Source: Clostridium aminobutyricum (lineage in GTDB: Bacteria > Bacillota > Clostridia > Peptostreptococcales > Anaerovoracaceae). From it: DNA of 64,000 bases. The position numbers and the translations under genes are program-made. Shown here piece by piece: positions 26,212-34,811 of this stretch. Positions within the stretch are counted from its first letter, which is position 1, and every line of letters begins with the position of its first letter. The notes beneath the pieces are model-generated. The model saw only the letters and a program-made list of their open reading frames with translations. It had not been told where the DNA came from and did not search any database. The DNA is taken from NCBI RefSeq assembly GCF_017255415.1, contig NZ_JAFJZZ010000001.1:62001-126000 (forward strand). The letters are read 5' to 3'.

Positions 26212-26961
26212 ATGAAACTGAGGGTGATTGATACATCTTGCTCTTTTCAGGGCAACGCTGTTTTGGAAAAAATGAATATGGAAGTGGAAGAAGGACAGTT
26301 TGTCAGTATATTGGGACCTTCAGGCTGCGGTAAATCTACTTTGCTGAATTTTATAGCAGGACTCATTCAGGCTGATTGCGGTCAAGTACTGGTAGATGGC
26401 AGACCTGTTGAAGGAATTTCGGAGCATTTTGCTTATATGCCGCAGCAAGATTTATTGCTCCCATGGAAGAACATCATGGATAATGTTTGTTTATATGGAC
26501 GTATTCATGGAAATATAAAGCCTATGCGGCAGCAGGCCGAAAAAATTTTTGAACGTTTCGGACTTGCCGGATATGAAAAGAAATACCCGTTCCAGCTTTC
26601 AGGAGGCATGCGACAGCGTGCGGCATTCCTCCGAACGGCTTTGTGCAAGGCGGATATTTTGCTCTTAGATGAGCCTTTCGCGGCGTTAGATGTGATTACC
26701 AGAGGGGACATGCAGGATTGGCTTCTCAGCATTCGAGAGGAGCTGAACCGAACTATGGTGTTAGTTACTCATGATATCGATGAGGCGATCTATTTGTCCG
26801 ATAAGATAGTTGTTCTATCAGGGAAACCTGCTTCCGTTCAGCGAGAGCTTGTCATCATGGAAAAACATCGTACAAAAGAGTGGCTTTTCGCCCAAAAGGA
26901 AATTAGAGAAGAAATTTACCACCTGCTAAAGAACCAATCAAACAATTTGGAGGGATCATGA
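26212..26961 (+). CDS. thiZ: ABC transporter ATPase for thiamine precursor (ThiZ-like)
   Basis: A 249-residue ATPase with Walker A GPSGCGKST (about residues 36-44), Q-loop (PQQD), signature LSGGMRQR, Walker B ILLLDEPFAALD and the switch histidine in VTHD. It resembles the nitrate/sulfonate/taurine ATPase group that includes ThiZ. It should drive import with the permease and binding protein encoded just upstream. The stop overlaps the TatD-like gene by 4 bases (ATGA). Confidence 0.92.
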   Translation: MKLRVIDTSCSFQGNAVLEKMNMEVEEGQFVSILGPSGCGKSTLLNFIAGLIQADCGQVLVDGRPVEGISEHFAYMPQQDLLLPWKNIMDNVCLYGRIHGNIKPMRQQAEKIFERFGLAGYEKKYPFQLSGGMRQRAAFLRTALCKADILLLDEPFAALDVITRGDMQDWLLSIREELNRTMVLVTHDIDEAIYLSDKIVVLSGKPASVQRELVIMEKHRTKEWLFAQKEIREEIYHLLKNQSNNLEGS

Positions 26962-27731
26962 TTTTTGACAGCCATGTACATATTGATGCGGAAAATACGG
27001 AACCATTTATAAAAGTATGTAAAGAATATCAAATCGGTGCGTTAATTAATGCCGAGTCGGTTTGTGAGTATGAAGCAGCACAGCAGGTGATGCAAAGTCA
27101 GCCTACCTGTTTTGTATCATTCGGAATTCATCCGTGGAAATCCAAAAAATTTTGCTCCGAAGAAAAGCCTTTGCAAACTTCAGAGCGGGTGGCAGCCTTA
27201 GAAAACTACTATAGACACGCGGATGCAATCGGTGAAATCGGGATGGACAGCGTATGGTGTGACATCGATTTGATGATTCAACGGGAAGTCTTTACAGCCC
27301 AACTGGACATGGCGGAGGCTCTTTTAAAACCAATTGTATTGCATACGAAAGGACAGGAAAAAGAGATTGCACAAATCCTCCGGAATTATTCTGTCAAAAA
27401 GCTGCTTCATTGGTATTCCTGTAAAGAACATTTGGAAGAATACCTGGAGCAGGATTGTTATTTTACTGTTGGCCCGGATTTTAAACGGAATCAAGCGGTC
27501 AGCTCATTGATTGAACGAGTGCCGCTGGATAGACTGTTGGTGGAAACCGATGGAGCTATGGCCGTTCAATGGGTGCTGGAACGAAAAGTATATGAACAAG
27601 AACTGCCGGGCATTCTTTCAGGTACGATTCAGGCCATTGCCACTATTAAAAATAGGAAAGCTTCCGAAGTGGAACAACTATTGGAAGAGAATTTTTATCG
27701 TTTCCTGCAAGGGAATGGGAACAGCCGTTGA
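26958..27731 (+). CDS. TatD family metal-dependent hydrolase
   Basis: A 257-residue TIM-barrel hydrolase with the metal ligands expected for TatD: HVHID near residue 6, GEIGMD in the middle, LHTK and LLVETDG near the end. TatD proteins are DNases or phosphodiesterases, often housekeeping. This one is somewhat divergent (H-V-H-I-D in place of the usual H-x-H-L-D). It is coupled to thiZ by a 4-base overlap, so it is regulated by the TPP riboswitch. A role in thiamine salvage, such as deformylation or hydrolysis of a precursor, is possible but unproven. Confidence 0.82.
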   Translation: MIFDSHVHIDAENTEPFIKVCKEYQIGALINAESVCEYEAAQQVMQSQPTCFVSFGIHPWKSKKFCSEEKPLQTSERVAALENYYRHADAIGEIGMDSVWCDIDLMIQREVFTAQLDMAEALLKPIVLHTKGQEKEIAQILRNYSVKKLLHWYSCKEHLEEYLEQDCYFTVGPDFKRNQAVSSLIERVPLDRLLVETDGAMAVQWVLERKVYEQELPGILSGTIQAIATIKNRKASEVEQLLEENFYRFLQGNGNSR

Positions 27732-27781
27732 CGTGAGTGACTGTGAAATCATTAGATAGTAAGACCCATAAATATTTTATT

Positions 27782-27814
27782 AAAAATGACATCGAAAAAT
27801 GATGTCATTTTTTT
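27782..27814 (+). terminator. Intrinsic terminator
   Basis: AAAAATGACATC (27782-27793) pairs with GATGTCATTTTT (27801-27812) and is followed by T. It ends the thiamine transport operon. Confidence 0.88.
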
Positions 27815-27822
27815 ATATTTAG

Positions 27823-27851
27823 TTTACCTATTTGTCTAAATATGGTATAAT
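27823..27851 (+). promoter_or_regulatory. Sigma-A type promoter
   Basis: TTTACC (27823-27828) and TATAAT (27846-27851) are 17 bases apart, upstream of the Spo0E/MEDS gene. Confidence 0.6.
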
Positions 27852-27883
27852 ACGCATATAGAGTATACTAAATGGAGGGAACG

Positions 27884-28621
27884 ATGAAGTTTTTATGTAG
27901 TGGTTGCAGCTTAAATGATGAAATAGAAGAGTATAAAAAGAATTTGAATAATTTAATATCGAAAGACGCTATAAGCTTTTTAGATGAACGGGTTATCGGG
28001 TGCAGTCAAGCTTTAGATAAACTGATCTGTAAATGCGCATTCTGTGAAAAAAATCTGAACGTGAACATTACTGATTTACGCAGTTTAAAAGACAGACTCG
28101 GAACCTATTCCACTTTCTATTATTATGGAGAAAAGCATCTTTTTGCTAACCTACTTATTTATATTACGGAGGGCATAAAGAATAACGAACTGATTTACAT
28201 TTCCATGCAGGAACAGCTATATGATCGATTAATAGAGTTTTTGAAGGCCAAAGAAATAGCTATTCATTCCATTCAGTTCAGACGTATTGAGGATCTTGTT
28301 CTGAGCAACAAACAAGAGGGGTTAATCAGTTTAAAAGATAAGCTTAATCAAATAGGTTTAAAAGAGCAGTTGACACAATATAGTGGAATCCGCTGGATTG
28401 GCCAGCCTGCCTACGCAATCGAAAAGACTTCACAAGATGAGTTTTTAGGTTTAGAAAATTCTTTAAGCACAGCGATACAATATACCGCCACTTCGCTTCT
28501 TTGCATATATGATGCGTATGATTTTATACCTGAGAAGCAATTTATCAATAAAGAAGTAATAAACAAATCTTCTGTAGCACCCTCATGGTTTAAAGAAATA
28601 GAATTAAGAGAAATTGTCTAA
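27884..28621 (+). CDS. Spo0E-like aspartyl-phosphate phosphatase fused to a MEDS domain
   Basis: The ATG at 27884 follows GGAGGG; an ATG at 27872 includes the ribosome site itself. The 245-residue product has an N-terminal Cys-containing helical hairpin with the Spo0E signature (S-Q-A-L-D-K-L-I around residues 45-52). A MEDS-like sensory domain follows (from about residue 75: E-K-H-L-F-A-N-L, then LIYISMQEQ). Spo0E proteins dephosphorylate Spo0A~P or related regulators. Here the phosphatase hairpin may be controlled by a ligand of the MEDS domain. The assignment is by pattern. Confidence 0.7.
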   Translation: MKFLCSGCSLNDEIEEYKKNLNNLISKDAISFLDERVIGCSQALDKLICKCAFCEKNLNVNITDLRSLKDRLGTYSTFYYYGEKHLFANLLIYITEGIKNNELIYISMQEQLYDRLIEFLKAKEIAIHSIQFRRIEDLVLSNKQEGLISLKDKLNQIGLKEQLTQYSGIRWIGQPAYAIEKTSQDEFLGLENSLSTAIQYTATSLLCIYDAYDFIPEKQFINKEVINKSSVAPSWFKEIELREIV

Positions 28622-28692
28622 TGTGTTTAGCCGAAAAATTAAAATGATAAAAATTCTTTTCTGTTTTGTCGGTTTTTAATAATGAATTTGCA

Positions 28693-28722
28693 TTGACATG
28701 AGATATAGAGCAGTATTATAAT
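28693..28722 (+). promoter_or_regulatory. Promoter of tRNA-Leu
   Basis: TTGACA (28693-28698) and TATAAT (28717-28722) are 18 bases apart, about 63 bases before the tRNA. Confidence 0.7.
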
Positions 28723-28785
28723 CGTAAGGTAGTGTTTGATTTCGGCTCACTGAGCTGGTTAAAAAGCACTGAGCAATTATAATTT

Positions 28786-28871
28786 GCGGATATGGCGGAA
28801 TTGGCAGACGCGCACGGTTCAGGTCCGTGTGTTGAACAGACATGCAGGTTCGAATCCTGTTATCCGCACCA
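28786..28871 (+). tRNA. tRNA-Leu (anticodon CAG)
   Basis: The 86-base gene has acceptor arms GCGGATA and TATCCGC, discriminator A and an encoded CCA. The anticodon stem ACGG/CCGT holds the loop TTCAGGT with anticodon CAG. A long variable arm, as in class II tRNAs, precedes the T-arm GGTTCGAATCC. Its 3' end is the attachment site of the island that follows. Confidence 0.96.
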
Positions 28872-28872
28872 A
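28855..28872 (+). repeat. attL (3' end of tRNA-Leu)
   Basis: Left copy of the 18-bp direct repeat bounding the island. It lies in the T-arm/acceptor end of the tRNA. Confidence 0.88.
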
Positions 28873-28875
28873 TTA

Positions 28876-28906
28876 CCTTGGAATTTAAATGATTTCAAGG
28901 TTTTTT
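28876..28906 (+). terminator. Terminator after tRNA-Leu (island-borne)
   Basis: CCTTGGAAT pairs with ATTTCAAGG (one mismatch) and is followed by six T. It lies inside the left island end, so it replaces the native tRNA terminator. Confidence 0.75.
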
Positions 28907-28998
28907 CTTTTACAAGATGAAATTATAACCACTAATTTAACGCACACGGTCTTTTGAGAAAAATGATGAGCCGTGTGAGGCAGAAAGGTGGTTTTTTT

Positions 28999-29934
28999 AT
29001 GTCTAAAATTAAGATGTGTGACAGCGAAAGTAGGAGCATTAAAGATGGTTGTGAAGAATTTTTATTGATGTGTAAGGTAAGAAATTATTCAAAATACACG
29101 ATTAAGTATTATGAGAATGTAATACGTTCATTCGAAATTTTTTATAGCCTTGATAATGACATTGAAGAGGTTACGGAATTACTTGTAAATAAGTATCTTC
29201 TATTTCTTAACAATAAGGGTATTGCGGGAAAGACAATCAAAACGTACATAGGTGGTATACGAACGGTGTTTTACTTTTTTATGGAGAAAGGTTGGATTGA
29301 AAGATTTATCATTAAGATGCCTAAATTTGAGAAGCCCATTAAAAGTGTTTACACAAAAGAGGAACTTACTATATTGCTGAAAAAGCCAGATTTAAAGAAA
29401 TGTGGTTTTACTGAATATAGAAATTGGGTAATCGTGAATTATTTAATTGGAACAGGTCAACGGCTTAATTCAATTATTAATATTAAAATCGGACATATTG
29501 ATTTATTAAATGCCGTTGTATTCTTGCGTGTGACAAAGAATAGAAAAGAAACGATACTTCCTTTAACATCTTCATTGGTTGATATTTTAAAAGAATATTT
29601 GAAATACAGAAAAGGGAAAACCAATGATTATTTATTCTGCAACAGTACGGCAGATCAAATGAGCAGAGGTTGTATCACTTGTGCTATAAGAAACTACAAC
29701 AGGGCGAGAGGAATTGAAAAGACTTCAATACATATGTTTCGACATTCATTTGCATATAATTATTTGCTAAATGGCGGTGATGTCTTTAGGCTTCAAAAAC
29801 TGATGACTCATAATGATATTTCAACTACAAAAGAATATCTAAATTTATCGCTTGAAGATTTGCAAGTAGATTTTGAAGAGTATAACCCCTTAGAAAATAT
29901 CGTTAAGAAAAACCATACGATAAAAATACGATAG
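28999..29934 (+). CDS. Tyrosine recombinase/integrase
   Basis: The ATG at 28999 follows AAGGTGG; an ATG at 28954 is also in frame but less well placed. The 311-residue protein has a SAM-like N-terminal DNA-binding domain (residues 14-110) and a catalytic domain with R155, K183, H245-x-x-R248, H271 and nucleophile Y280, all present. It lies 128 bases from the tRNA-Leu attachment site and should catalyse insertion and excision of the island. The size suits XerC/D-like island integrases. No excisionase is obvious next to it. Confidence 0.93.
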   Translation: MSKIKMCDSESRSIKDGCEEFLLMCKVRNYSKYTIKYYENVIRSFEIFYSLDNDIEEVTELLVNKYLLFLNNKGIAGKTIKTYIGGIRTVFYFFMEKGWIERFIIKMPKFEKPIKSVYTKEELTILLKKPDLKKCGFTEYRNWVIVNYLIGTGQRLNSIINIKIGHIDLLNAVVFLRVTKNRKETILPLTSSLVDILKEYLKYRKGKTNDYLFCNSTADQMSRGCITCAIRNYNRARGIEKTSIHMFRHSFAYNYLLNGGDVFRLQKLMTHNDISTTKEYLNLSLEDLQVDFEEYNPLENIVKKNHTIKIR

Positions 29935-29949
29935 GAGTGTGATTATAAA

Positions 29950-30228
29950 ATGGAAAAGCGTTTAATAAATAAGGAAACTTTATCTAATATTGCGCACTTA
30001 ATATATCATTCAGATCAATTAGATATTCCAATGCAGTATGATTATGAGCAGTTAATAAATAATGATCTATCAGAACTGAATAAACAGCTACATTCTAAAT
30101 TATCCTATGATGATGCAGAAAACCTTTTCAATATGATTATAGATTATGGAGAGAATAAGGGGATTAAGGATTTTGAAGAAGGAATGATTACAGGAATCAG
30201 ATTATACAAGGAACTTATATATACATAG
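29950..30228 (+). CDS. Hypothetical protein
   Basis: A 92-residue acidic, helical protein 15 bases after the integrase, with a GGAGTG site before the ATG. No motif is recognised. It probably forms an operon with the integrase and could be an integration accessory factor, but no DNA-binding motif is visible. It ends with tyrosine-rich helices and has no Cys or membrane segment. Confidence 0.6.
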   Translation: MEKRLINKETLSNIAHLIYHSDQLDIPMQYDYEQLINNDLSELNKQLHSKLSYDDAENLFNMIIDYGENKGIKDFEEGMITGIRLYKELIYT

Positions 30229-30476
30229 CATAAAATCAATTTGCAGAAAGATATAAGCCACTTTATTTTTCTAATGGATAGATAATACCAAAAGGCAATA
30301 ATCTTCGAAATTAGGACTAACAAGTGGCTATTTTTATAAGGAAATCACTATTATGAAAATTAAAAGTGAAGAGGATATTTAAATAATGTATTACCATTAT
30401 TCATTTACAGTTCAAAACTATAATGGTAAAATTATCTAACATATAGTAAGAATAGTAGGAAAGGTCGTGATCTAGG

Positions 30477-30710
30477 ATGAAAGCAACAGGCATAGTAAGA
30501 AAAGTAGATGAATTGGGAAGGGTAGTTCTTCCAAAGGAATTAAGAACGGTATTAGATATAGAGATAAAAGACCCTATTGAGATTTATGTTGATGATGAAT
30601 ACATCATATTAAAGAAGTACAATCCTTCATGTATCTTATGTGAGAGCATGAAAGATTTAGAGAATGTGAACGGTAAGAATATTTGTAAGAAGTGTATTGA
30701 GGAATTATAA
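30477..30710 (+). CDS. AbrB-family regulator with C-terminal zinc-ribbon
   Basis: A 77-residue protein. Residues 1-48 are a SpoVT/AbrB swapped-hairpin DNA-binding domain (T-G-I-V-R-K-V-D-E-L-G-R-V-V-L-P-K-E-L-R). The C-terminus has CxxC...CxxC (residues 55-73), a likely zinc knuckle. It closely follows the AbrB pattern of mobile elements and chromosomes in Firmicutes. It is probably a transition-state-type regulator acting on island genes, but targets are unknown. Confidence 0.88.
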   Translation: MKATGIVRKVDELGRVVLPKELRTVLDIEIKDPIEIYVDDEYIILKKYNPSCILCESMKDLENVNGKNICKKCIEEL

Positions 30711-30760
30711 AAGCAAAACGTTTAATATAACTGTGTTGCATGTTGAAGGAGATTGACATT

Positions 30761-31156
30761 ATGATTTTTATAGAAGAAGATGGTCAATATATAATAGTAA
30801 AATGTGAGGAATGCGGAACGGAACATAAAATTCATAGGATAAAATATAAACAATACGGTGATGAATATCATTTCAATCCTAAAATCATATGCCAATGCGG
30901 GAATACTGAGAGTATTATTAAAAAAGATTTAAAGCGCGATTGTATAGATCAAACTGGTGATATAGGTGCGGTTAAATGCCCTTATTGCGGTTCAACTCAG
31001 ATTCAAGCATTTAACAAAGGCTTTGGGTTAGGGAAAGCTGTTGTAGGTGGTGCATTGTTAGGATATGCTGGATTATTAGGTGGATTTGTTGGAAGTAAGA
31101 AAGTAATGGTTACTTGTTTGAAATGTGGTAAACGATGGGAAGCAGGTAAATATTAA
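30761..31156 (+). CDS. Zinc-ribbon protein with glycine-zipper segment
   Basis: I choose the ATG at 30761 after GAAGGAG; one at 30740 is upstream of it. The 131-residue product has three CxxC pairs early (residues 15-50) and a C-terminal split zinc ribbon (CPYC...CLKC). Between these two Cys pairs lies a glycine-rich hydrophobic segment of about 28 residues (G-x3-G repeats, GLGKAVVGGALLG) that could insert in a membrane. The next gene shows a related design. Function unknown. Confidence 0.65.
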   Translation: MIFIEEDGQYIIVKCEECGTEHKIHRIKYKQYGDEYHFNPKIICQCGNTESIIKKDLKRDCIDQTGDIGAVKCPYCGSTQIQAFNKGFGLGKAVVGGALLGYAGLLGGFVGSKKVMVTCLKCGKRWEAGKY

Positions 31157-31201
31157 TATATATTTTGTAAATTTAACTTACTTTAAAGAAAGGTTGTTAA
31201 T

Positions 31202-31801
31202 ATGTTAATCAAATGTGAAGAATGTGGTAAAGAAATATCCAGTAAGGCTATTGCCTGTCCTAATTGTGGATTCCCTGTTTCTATAGACAATATGAATGAA
31301 AATGTAGCTGAAGATAACGGTTTAGTATGTCCTATATTTCCAGATGACTTAAATATAGGAATGTTTTTAAAGGTATCAAAAGATACTGCAATACAATGTA
31401 AGTTTGATAAATCAGATAATGATTTTGAGAAATTTCAAGATGAAAAAATGATGATAGTATTATGTAAAAATGGTATTGATTTAAAAAGTTTTGGAACTAA
31501 TAAATTAGAAATTCATAAGTCCCAAATAATTAAATTAGAGCACATTTCAAAACAAGAAATTTTAATTAAAGGTAAGTCAGTAATTGGTCGTGCTATTATT
31601 GGTGGTGTCTTAACTGGTGGTGTTGGGGCTATTGTTGGCGGACTATCAGGTATAGGTGAAAAGAAAACTAAAATAGGTTTAAATTATCTAGTTATTAATT
31701 TTTGGGATATTGAAACTAAGACACCGCAAGTTATAATATTAAATAGCGAGCAAGATATGAGCGGATTAGTTTTTAAATTTAACAGGGAAATTATGAAATA
31801 A
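31202..31801 (+). CDS. Zinc-ribbon protein with PH-like domain and glycine-zipper
   Basis: A 199-residue protein. The N-terminus is a zinc ribbon (CEEC...CPNC, residues 4-22). The middle (residues 70-125) is strand-rich, like bacterial PH-like domains. A glycine-zipper of about 25 residues follows (IGGVLTGGVGAIVGGLSG), then two more strands. The combination resembles short membrane-associated stress proteins. It follows the other glycine-zipper protein by 45 bases, with a GAAAGGTTG site. Function unknown. Confidence 0.65.
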   Translation: MLIKCEECGKEISSKAIACPNCGFPVSIDNMNENVAEDNGLVCPIFPDDLNIGMFLKVSKDTAIQCKFDKSDNDFEKFQDEKMMIVLCKNGIDLKSFGTNKLEIHKSQIIKLEHISKQEILIKGKSVIGRAIIGGVLTGGVGAIVGGLSGIGEKKTKIGLNYLVINFWDIETKTPQVIILNSEQDMSGLVFKFNREIMK

Positions 31802-32022
31802 ATTTAAAAATAAAAGGAATATAAATGACTAAAAACATCAAAAAAAATATTATATACACTCCTTATACCGATATCGTTTTCATTAGGGTATTTTTACAAA
31901 TATCCAGTAAAACCGATATTCCTATAGACCGTGATCTCTTTAAGTCACACAGCAAGCTGTTTTTTCAACTGACTACTATATATAAATGGATTATAGGACA
32001 GTTTCAGCCATTTAAATTTTGA

Positions 32023-32608
32023 AGAGGATCATTGTACCTAAAACATAATAAAAACGAAAATAAGGACTATTTCGTGCGATTTAGTCCTTGAAACTGGAAG
32101 CATCTGAACAACCTCTATAATCTTTCTAAAGGGAAATGAAATTTAGTTTTCCATCTATTGTCTGTAAGGTCCGGAACATTATTCCGTACATATGGAAAGG
32201 TACGTCTTTAATAACGCACCTTTTGACACCCTCATCTTGAAGGTTTCAAATGAATCCGACAAAACGGAAAGCATGAGCAATTAAGAAATTTGCATATTCA
32301 ACTGCTGATATATTTATATTTACTTTGCAATTTAAATATTAAATCAAAAGCTACAAATACAAAAATATATTGAAATTTCAATGCTTATAAATGGTAGGGC
32401 GATACTTTGTATTTGAGCGTGATAATATAAAATCCTATTATCATCTAATACTAAGAGCAATACAATTTTTGCTTGCGTTTTATCTTAAAAACCTTTAAAC
32501 CCACCAATTTCAATGAATTCATGTACATGATGCAGAGTGGGCATATTTGCAATTTCAGTATTTACATACAAAAAAACACTCATAACTTGAGTGCTTTTTT
32601 GTAAATGT
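32023..32608. other. Non-coding stretch in the island
   Basis: About 590 bases with no convincing gene. It contains inverted repeats (AAGGACTA at 32062-32069 with 32082-32089; AAAGGTACGT with its partner near 32194-32222) but no T-run terminators, apart from the one at the right end that serves the minus-strand regulator gene. Confidence 0.4.
32571..32600. terminator. Terminator of the minus-strand Xre-like gene
   Basis: AAAAAACACTCA and TGAGTGCTTTTTT form a 6-bp core stem with A/T flanks around a 5-base loop. It is symmetrical enough to act in both directions. Confidence 0.7.
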
Positions 32609-33220
32609 TTATATTTCATTATTATTTTTTTCTTCTGAAGAATCTTTAACTACATATTTATCTAAGTATTTTTTTACGACATCACTAATATCATTGAATA
32701 ATTCTTGTCTGACAGATTTATCCGTACCTTTTAAAAGATAAAATGGGATTCTAATTAGTGCAAGAGTAAAACCTATATCAAATTGTATATTCTCCATAAA
32801 ATTCCCTACGCTTGCAAAAGCATATTGAGAATTATTTTTGAAAGCTTTATCAAACTTAAATTGAATATTATCTGTTATTTTTTTAAAACTTTTTAGGTTA
32901 TTATCATTGTTCTCCTCATCATAATAAACGATTTCTCCATCCTTATTGCTATCTTCTGTATTAGATTCAATTTGACTTTCGGAATTAATAAGTTCTATTA
33001 TATAATCTTCAGCTTCTTCTTGGCTTAAATTAAGTAAAGCAATCCAAATACTTTTAAAATCTTCTTTTTTTATACTCTTAATTGTACCGCTTTCTATTAA
33101 AGAAATAAAATTATTAGCCTTTCCTATTTCCATTGATAATTTTGATTTATTCCAACCTTTTTTTGTACGTTCCATAATTAATAATTGTCTTAGTGTATCA
33201 TTCATTGAAATGACTTTCAT
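32609..33220 (-). CDS. Xre-family helix-turn-helix regulator
   Basis: A 203-residue protein starting at the ATG at 33220 after AGAGGTG; a GTG at 33229 would overlap the site. Residues ~10-60 form a Xre-type HTH (W-N-K-S-K-L-S-M-E-I-G-K-A-N-N-F-I-S-L-I-E). A charged linker and a helical C-terminal region follow, with no peptidase or membrane motif. It is divergent from the plus-strand genes starting at 33613, a typical layout for an island repressor. Confidence 0.78.
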   Translation of the reverse strand: MKVISMNDTLRQLLIMERTKKGWNKSKLSMEIGKANNFISLIESGTIKSIKKEDFKSIWIALLNLSQEEAEDYIIELINSESQIESNTEDSNKDGEIVYYDEENNDNNLKSFKKITDNIQFKFDKAFKNNSQYAFASVGNFMENIQFDIGFTLALIRIPFYLLKGTDKSVRQELFNDISDVVKKYLDKYVVKDSSEEKNNNEI

Positions 33221-33240
33221 TAAATTCACCTCTTTTTATA

Positions 33241-33612
33241 ATTTATAAGAATTATAACATATAATAAGTATGGATGCAATAAAAAATAAGCGTATAAATG
33301 AGTAACGTTTATAATTTGTAATAAGTATAAAAAACATTAAATTGAATTTCCTATAAAAAATACGTTTTATTGACAATAAATATAAAAATATAGCTTAAAT
33401 ATGTGAATAGGTGTATAAAATATAAAATTAATTGAAAATAATAGAGCGATTTCTAAAAATAAAATGTAGTATTTGGATACTAGTTTGCAATCATATTTAT
33501 AAAAAATACATAAATATGATTGACATAAAACATATGAATATATATAATGGCAATATAAACTAACAAAGAATGGGGATATAAAAAATAAATATAAAAGAAG
33601 GAGAAAAGAAAG
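33241..33612. other. AT-rich divergent intergenic region
   Basis: About 370 bases, extremely AT-rich, between the divergent Xre-like gene and the 33613 gene. It should hold both promoters and the operators of the regulator. I see no unambiguous promoter pair. Confidence 0.4.
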
Positions 33613-34152
33613 ATGAGAAAACAAAACCTATCTACAATTAAAGAGGACTCAAAATTAGTACAGGGAATCAAGAATTTGGCAGTAGATTACAGACCTGTAG
33701 ATATTAAGAGATTATGCAAGGCGATAACCACAGAAGAACAGTTAGCAGACTTTGAAGCATTTAATAAGATGCTTAAGAATTATTACGACCAACGTTTAAT
33801 CAGCAGAGAATTTATTGGGTACATTGATAATATCAGAGCAATCATGGAAATGAATATAAGATTAAAGGCGGTGGGTATAGTAACTTATAATCACAGATTA
33901 AGCACACAAGCATTGAACGAACTGACAGAAACAATTCATTCTGATAAAGATTTTGAGGATTTTGTGCAGATTTGGAAAGATAATTGTCATTGCCCTGGTT
34001 ATTTGTGGATTTTAAAGTTATATAAAGAAAGTAAAGGTATTGATACAAAAAATCAAAAGCGTACTGAAGAACTGGAAAAGGCTATGTTCGGCAAGAATTA
34101 CGATGCACTTTTGGAATGGAGAAAATCAAAGACTATTTGTGTAGAATGTTAA
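33613..34152 (+). CDS. Hypothetical protein of the island
   Basis: A 179-residue soluble helical protein after GAAGGAG. I recognise no domain. It is rich in Lys and Glu, with HCPGYLW and a C-terminal ICVEC. Facing the Xre-like gene, it may be the first gene under that regulator, like phage early genes. No homolog name can be given. Confidence 0.6.
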   Translation: MRKQNLSTIKEDSKLVQGIKNLAVDYRPVDIKRLCKAITTEEQLADFEAFNKMLKNYYDQRLISREFIGYIDNIRAIMEMNIRLKAVGIVTYNHRLSTQALNELTETIHSDKDFEDFVQIWKDNCHCPGYLWILKLYKESKGIDTKNQKRTEELEKAMFGKNYDALLEWRKSKTICVEC

Positions 34153-34388
34153 AGATTGAAAGCGGTGTATATAGACAAGCAGTTATCTGTTTGTTGATAT
34201 AAATAGTAAATTGAAAGGCGGTGATGCTTTTGATTGTAATTAAATTTTGCAAATAAAATAAGCCATATTCTTTATGAATAGATGTCCCCACATCTATTTT
34301 GAATAGGCTCATACAAAATAATTCAATTAATATTGTACCTAAAACACAGCTTTTATTCAAGATAAATAAAAGTTATAGGAGAAATAAA

Positions 34389-34577
34389 ATGAATGAAACA
34401 GAAGAATGGTATGGAGTTGCTTATAATGAACAGCTTCAGGATATAGCAGAAGCTAATAAAAGATGAAGTAATGAGCTATTGCAACTTAAATCTAATCTTC
34501 TAAACCCAGTGATAGATAAAGAAAAATTAACCGATCATATAAAAGTTTATTACGGAATAGAAGCTAGTAATGCATAG
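34389..34577 (+). pseudogene. Small gene with an in-frame TGA stop
   Basis: An ATG at 34389 after TAGGAG opens a 63-codon frame interrupted by one TGA at 34464-34466 (codon 26) and continuing coherently to TAG at 34575. Both halves are hydrophilic and helical. Either a nonsense mutation broke the gene, or a 25-residue peptide is the real product. The lack of any ribosome site after the TGA favours a broken gene. Confidence 0.5.
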
Positions 34578-34610
34578 GTTTAAATTTAAATTTTACGAGG
34601 AGAAACAAAG

Positions 34611-34793
34611 ATGAACAAATTCTACAATATTAATAAAAAGTATCTTGCTGAAGCACTATCATTTTTAGGCTTTAGGTACTATAAGTACATAAATGATGAA
34701 GGAAAACAAGTTTATAGTTTTGAGGACAGCAATGAATTTCAAGAGGCTCTGTCTGGATTGTTTGCGTTGAAAGGCAATTTACAAAGCAATTAA
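34611..34793 (+). CDS. Small DUF5659-like phage-type protein
   Basis: A 60-residue protein after GAGGAG. It has the pattern N-K-F-Y-N-I-x-N-K-K-Y-L-A-E-A-L-S-F-L-G-F-R-Y-Y-K, then VYSFEDS near the middle, which recalls short DUF5659 proteins in Firmicute phages. Function unknown. It is part of a run of small phage-like genes. Confidence 0.6.
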   Translation: MNKFYNINKKYLAEALSFLGFRYYKYINDEGKQVYSFEDSNEFQEALSGLFALKGNLQSN

Positions 34794-34811
34794 GGAAAAG
34801 GCAGGGTGATT

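Noticed and set aside
31825-32022. 65-residue ORF in the island
   Set aside because: It has a weak start site and an odd composition with no motif, so I do not call it a gene.
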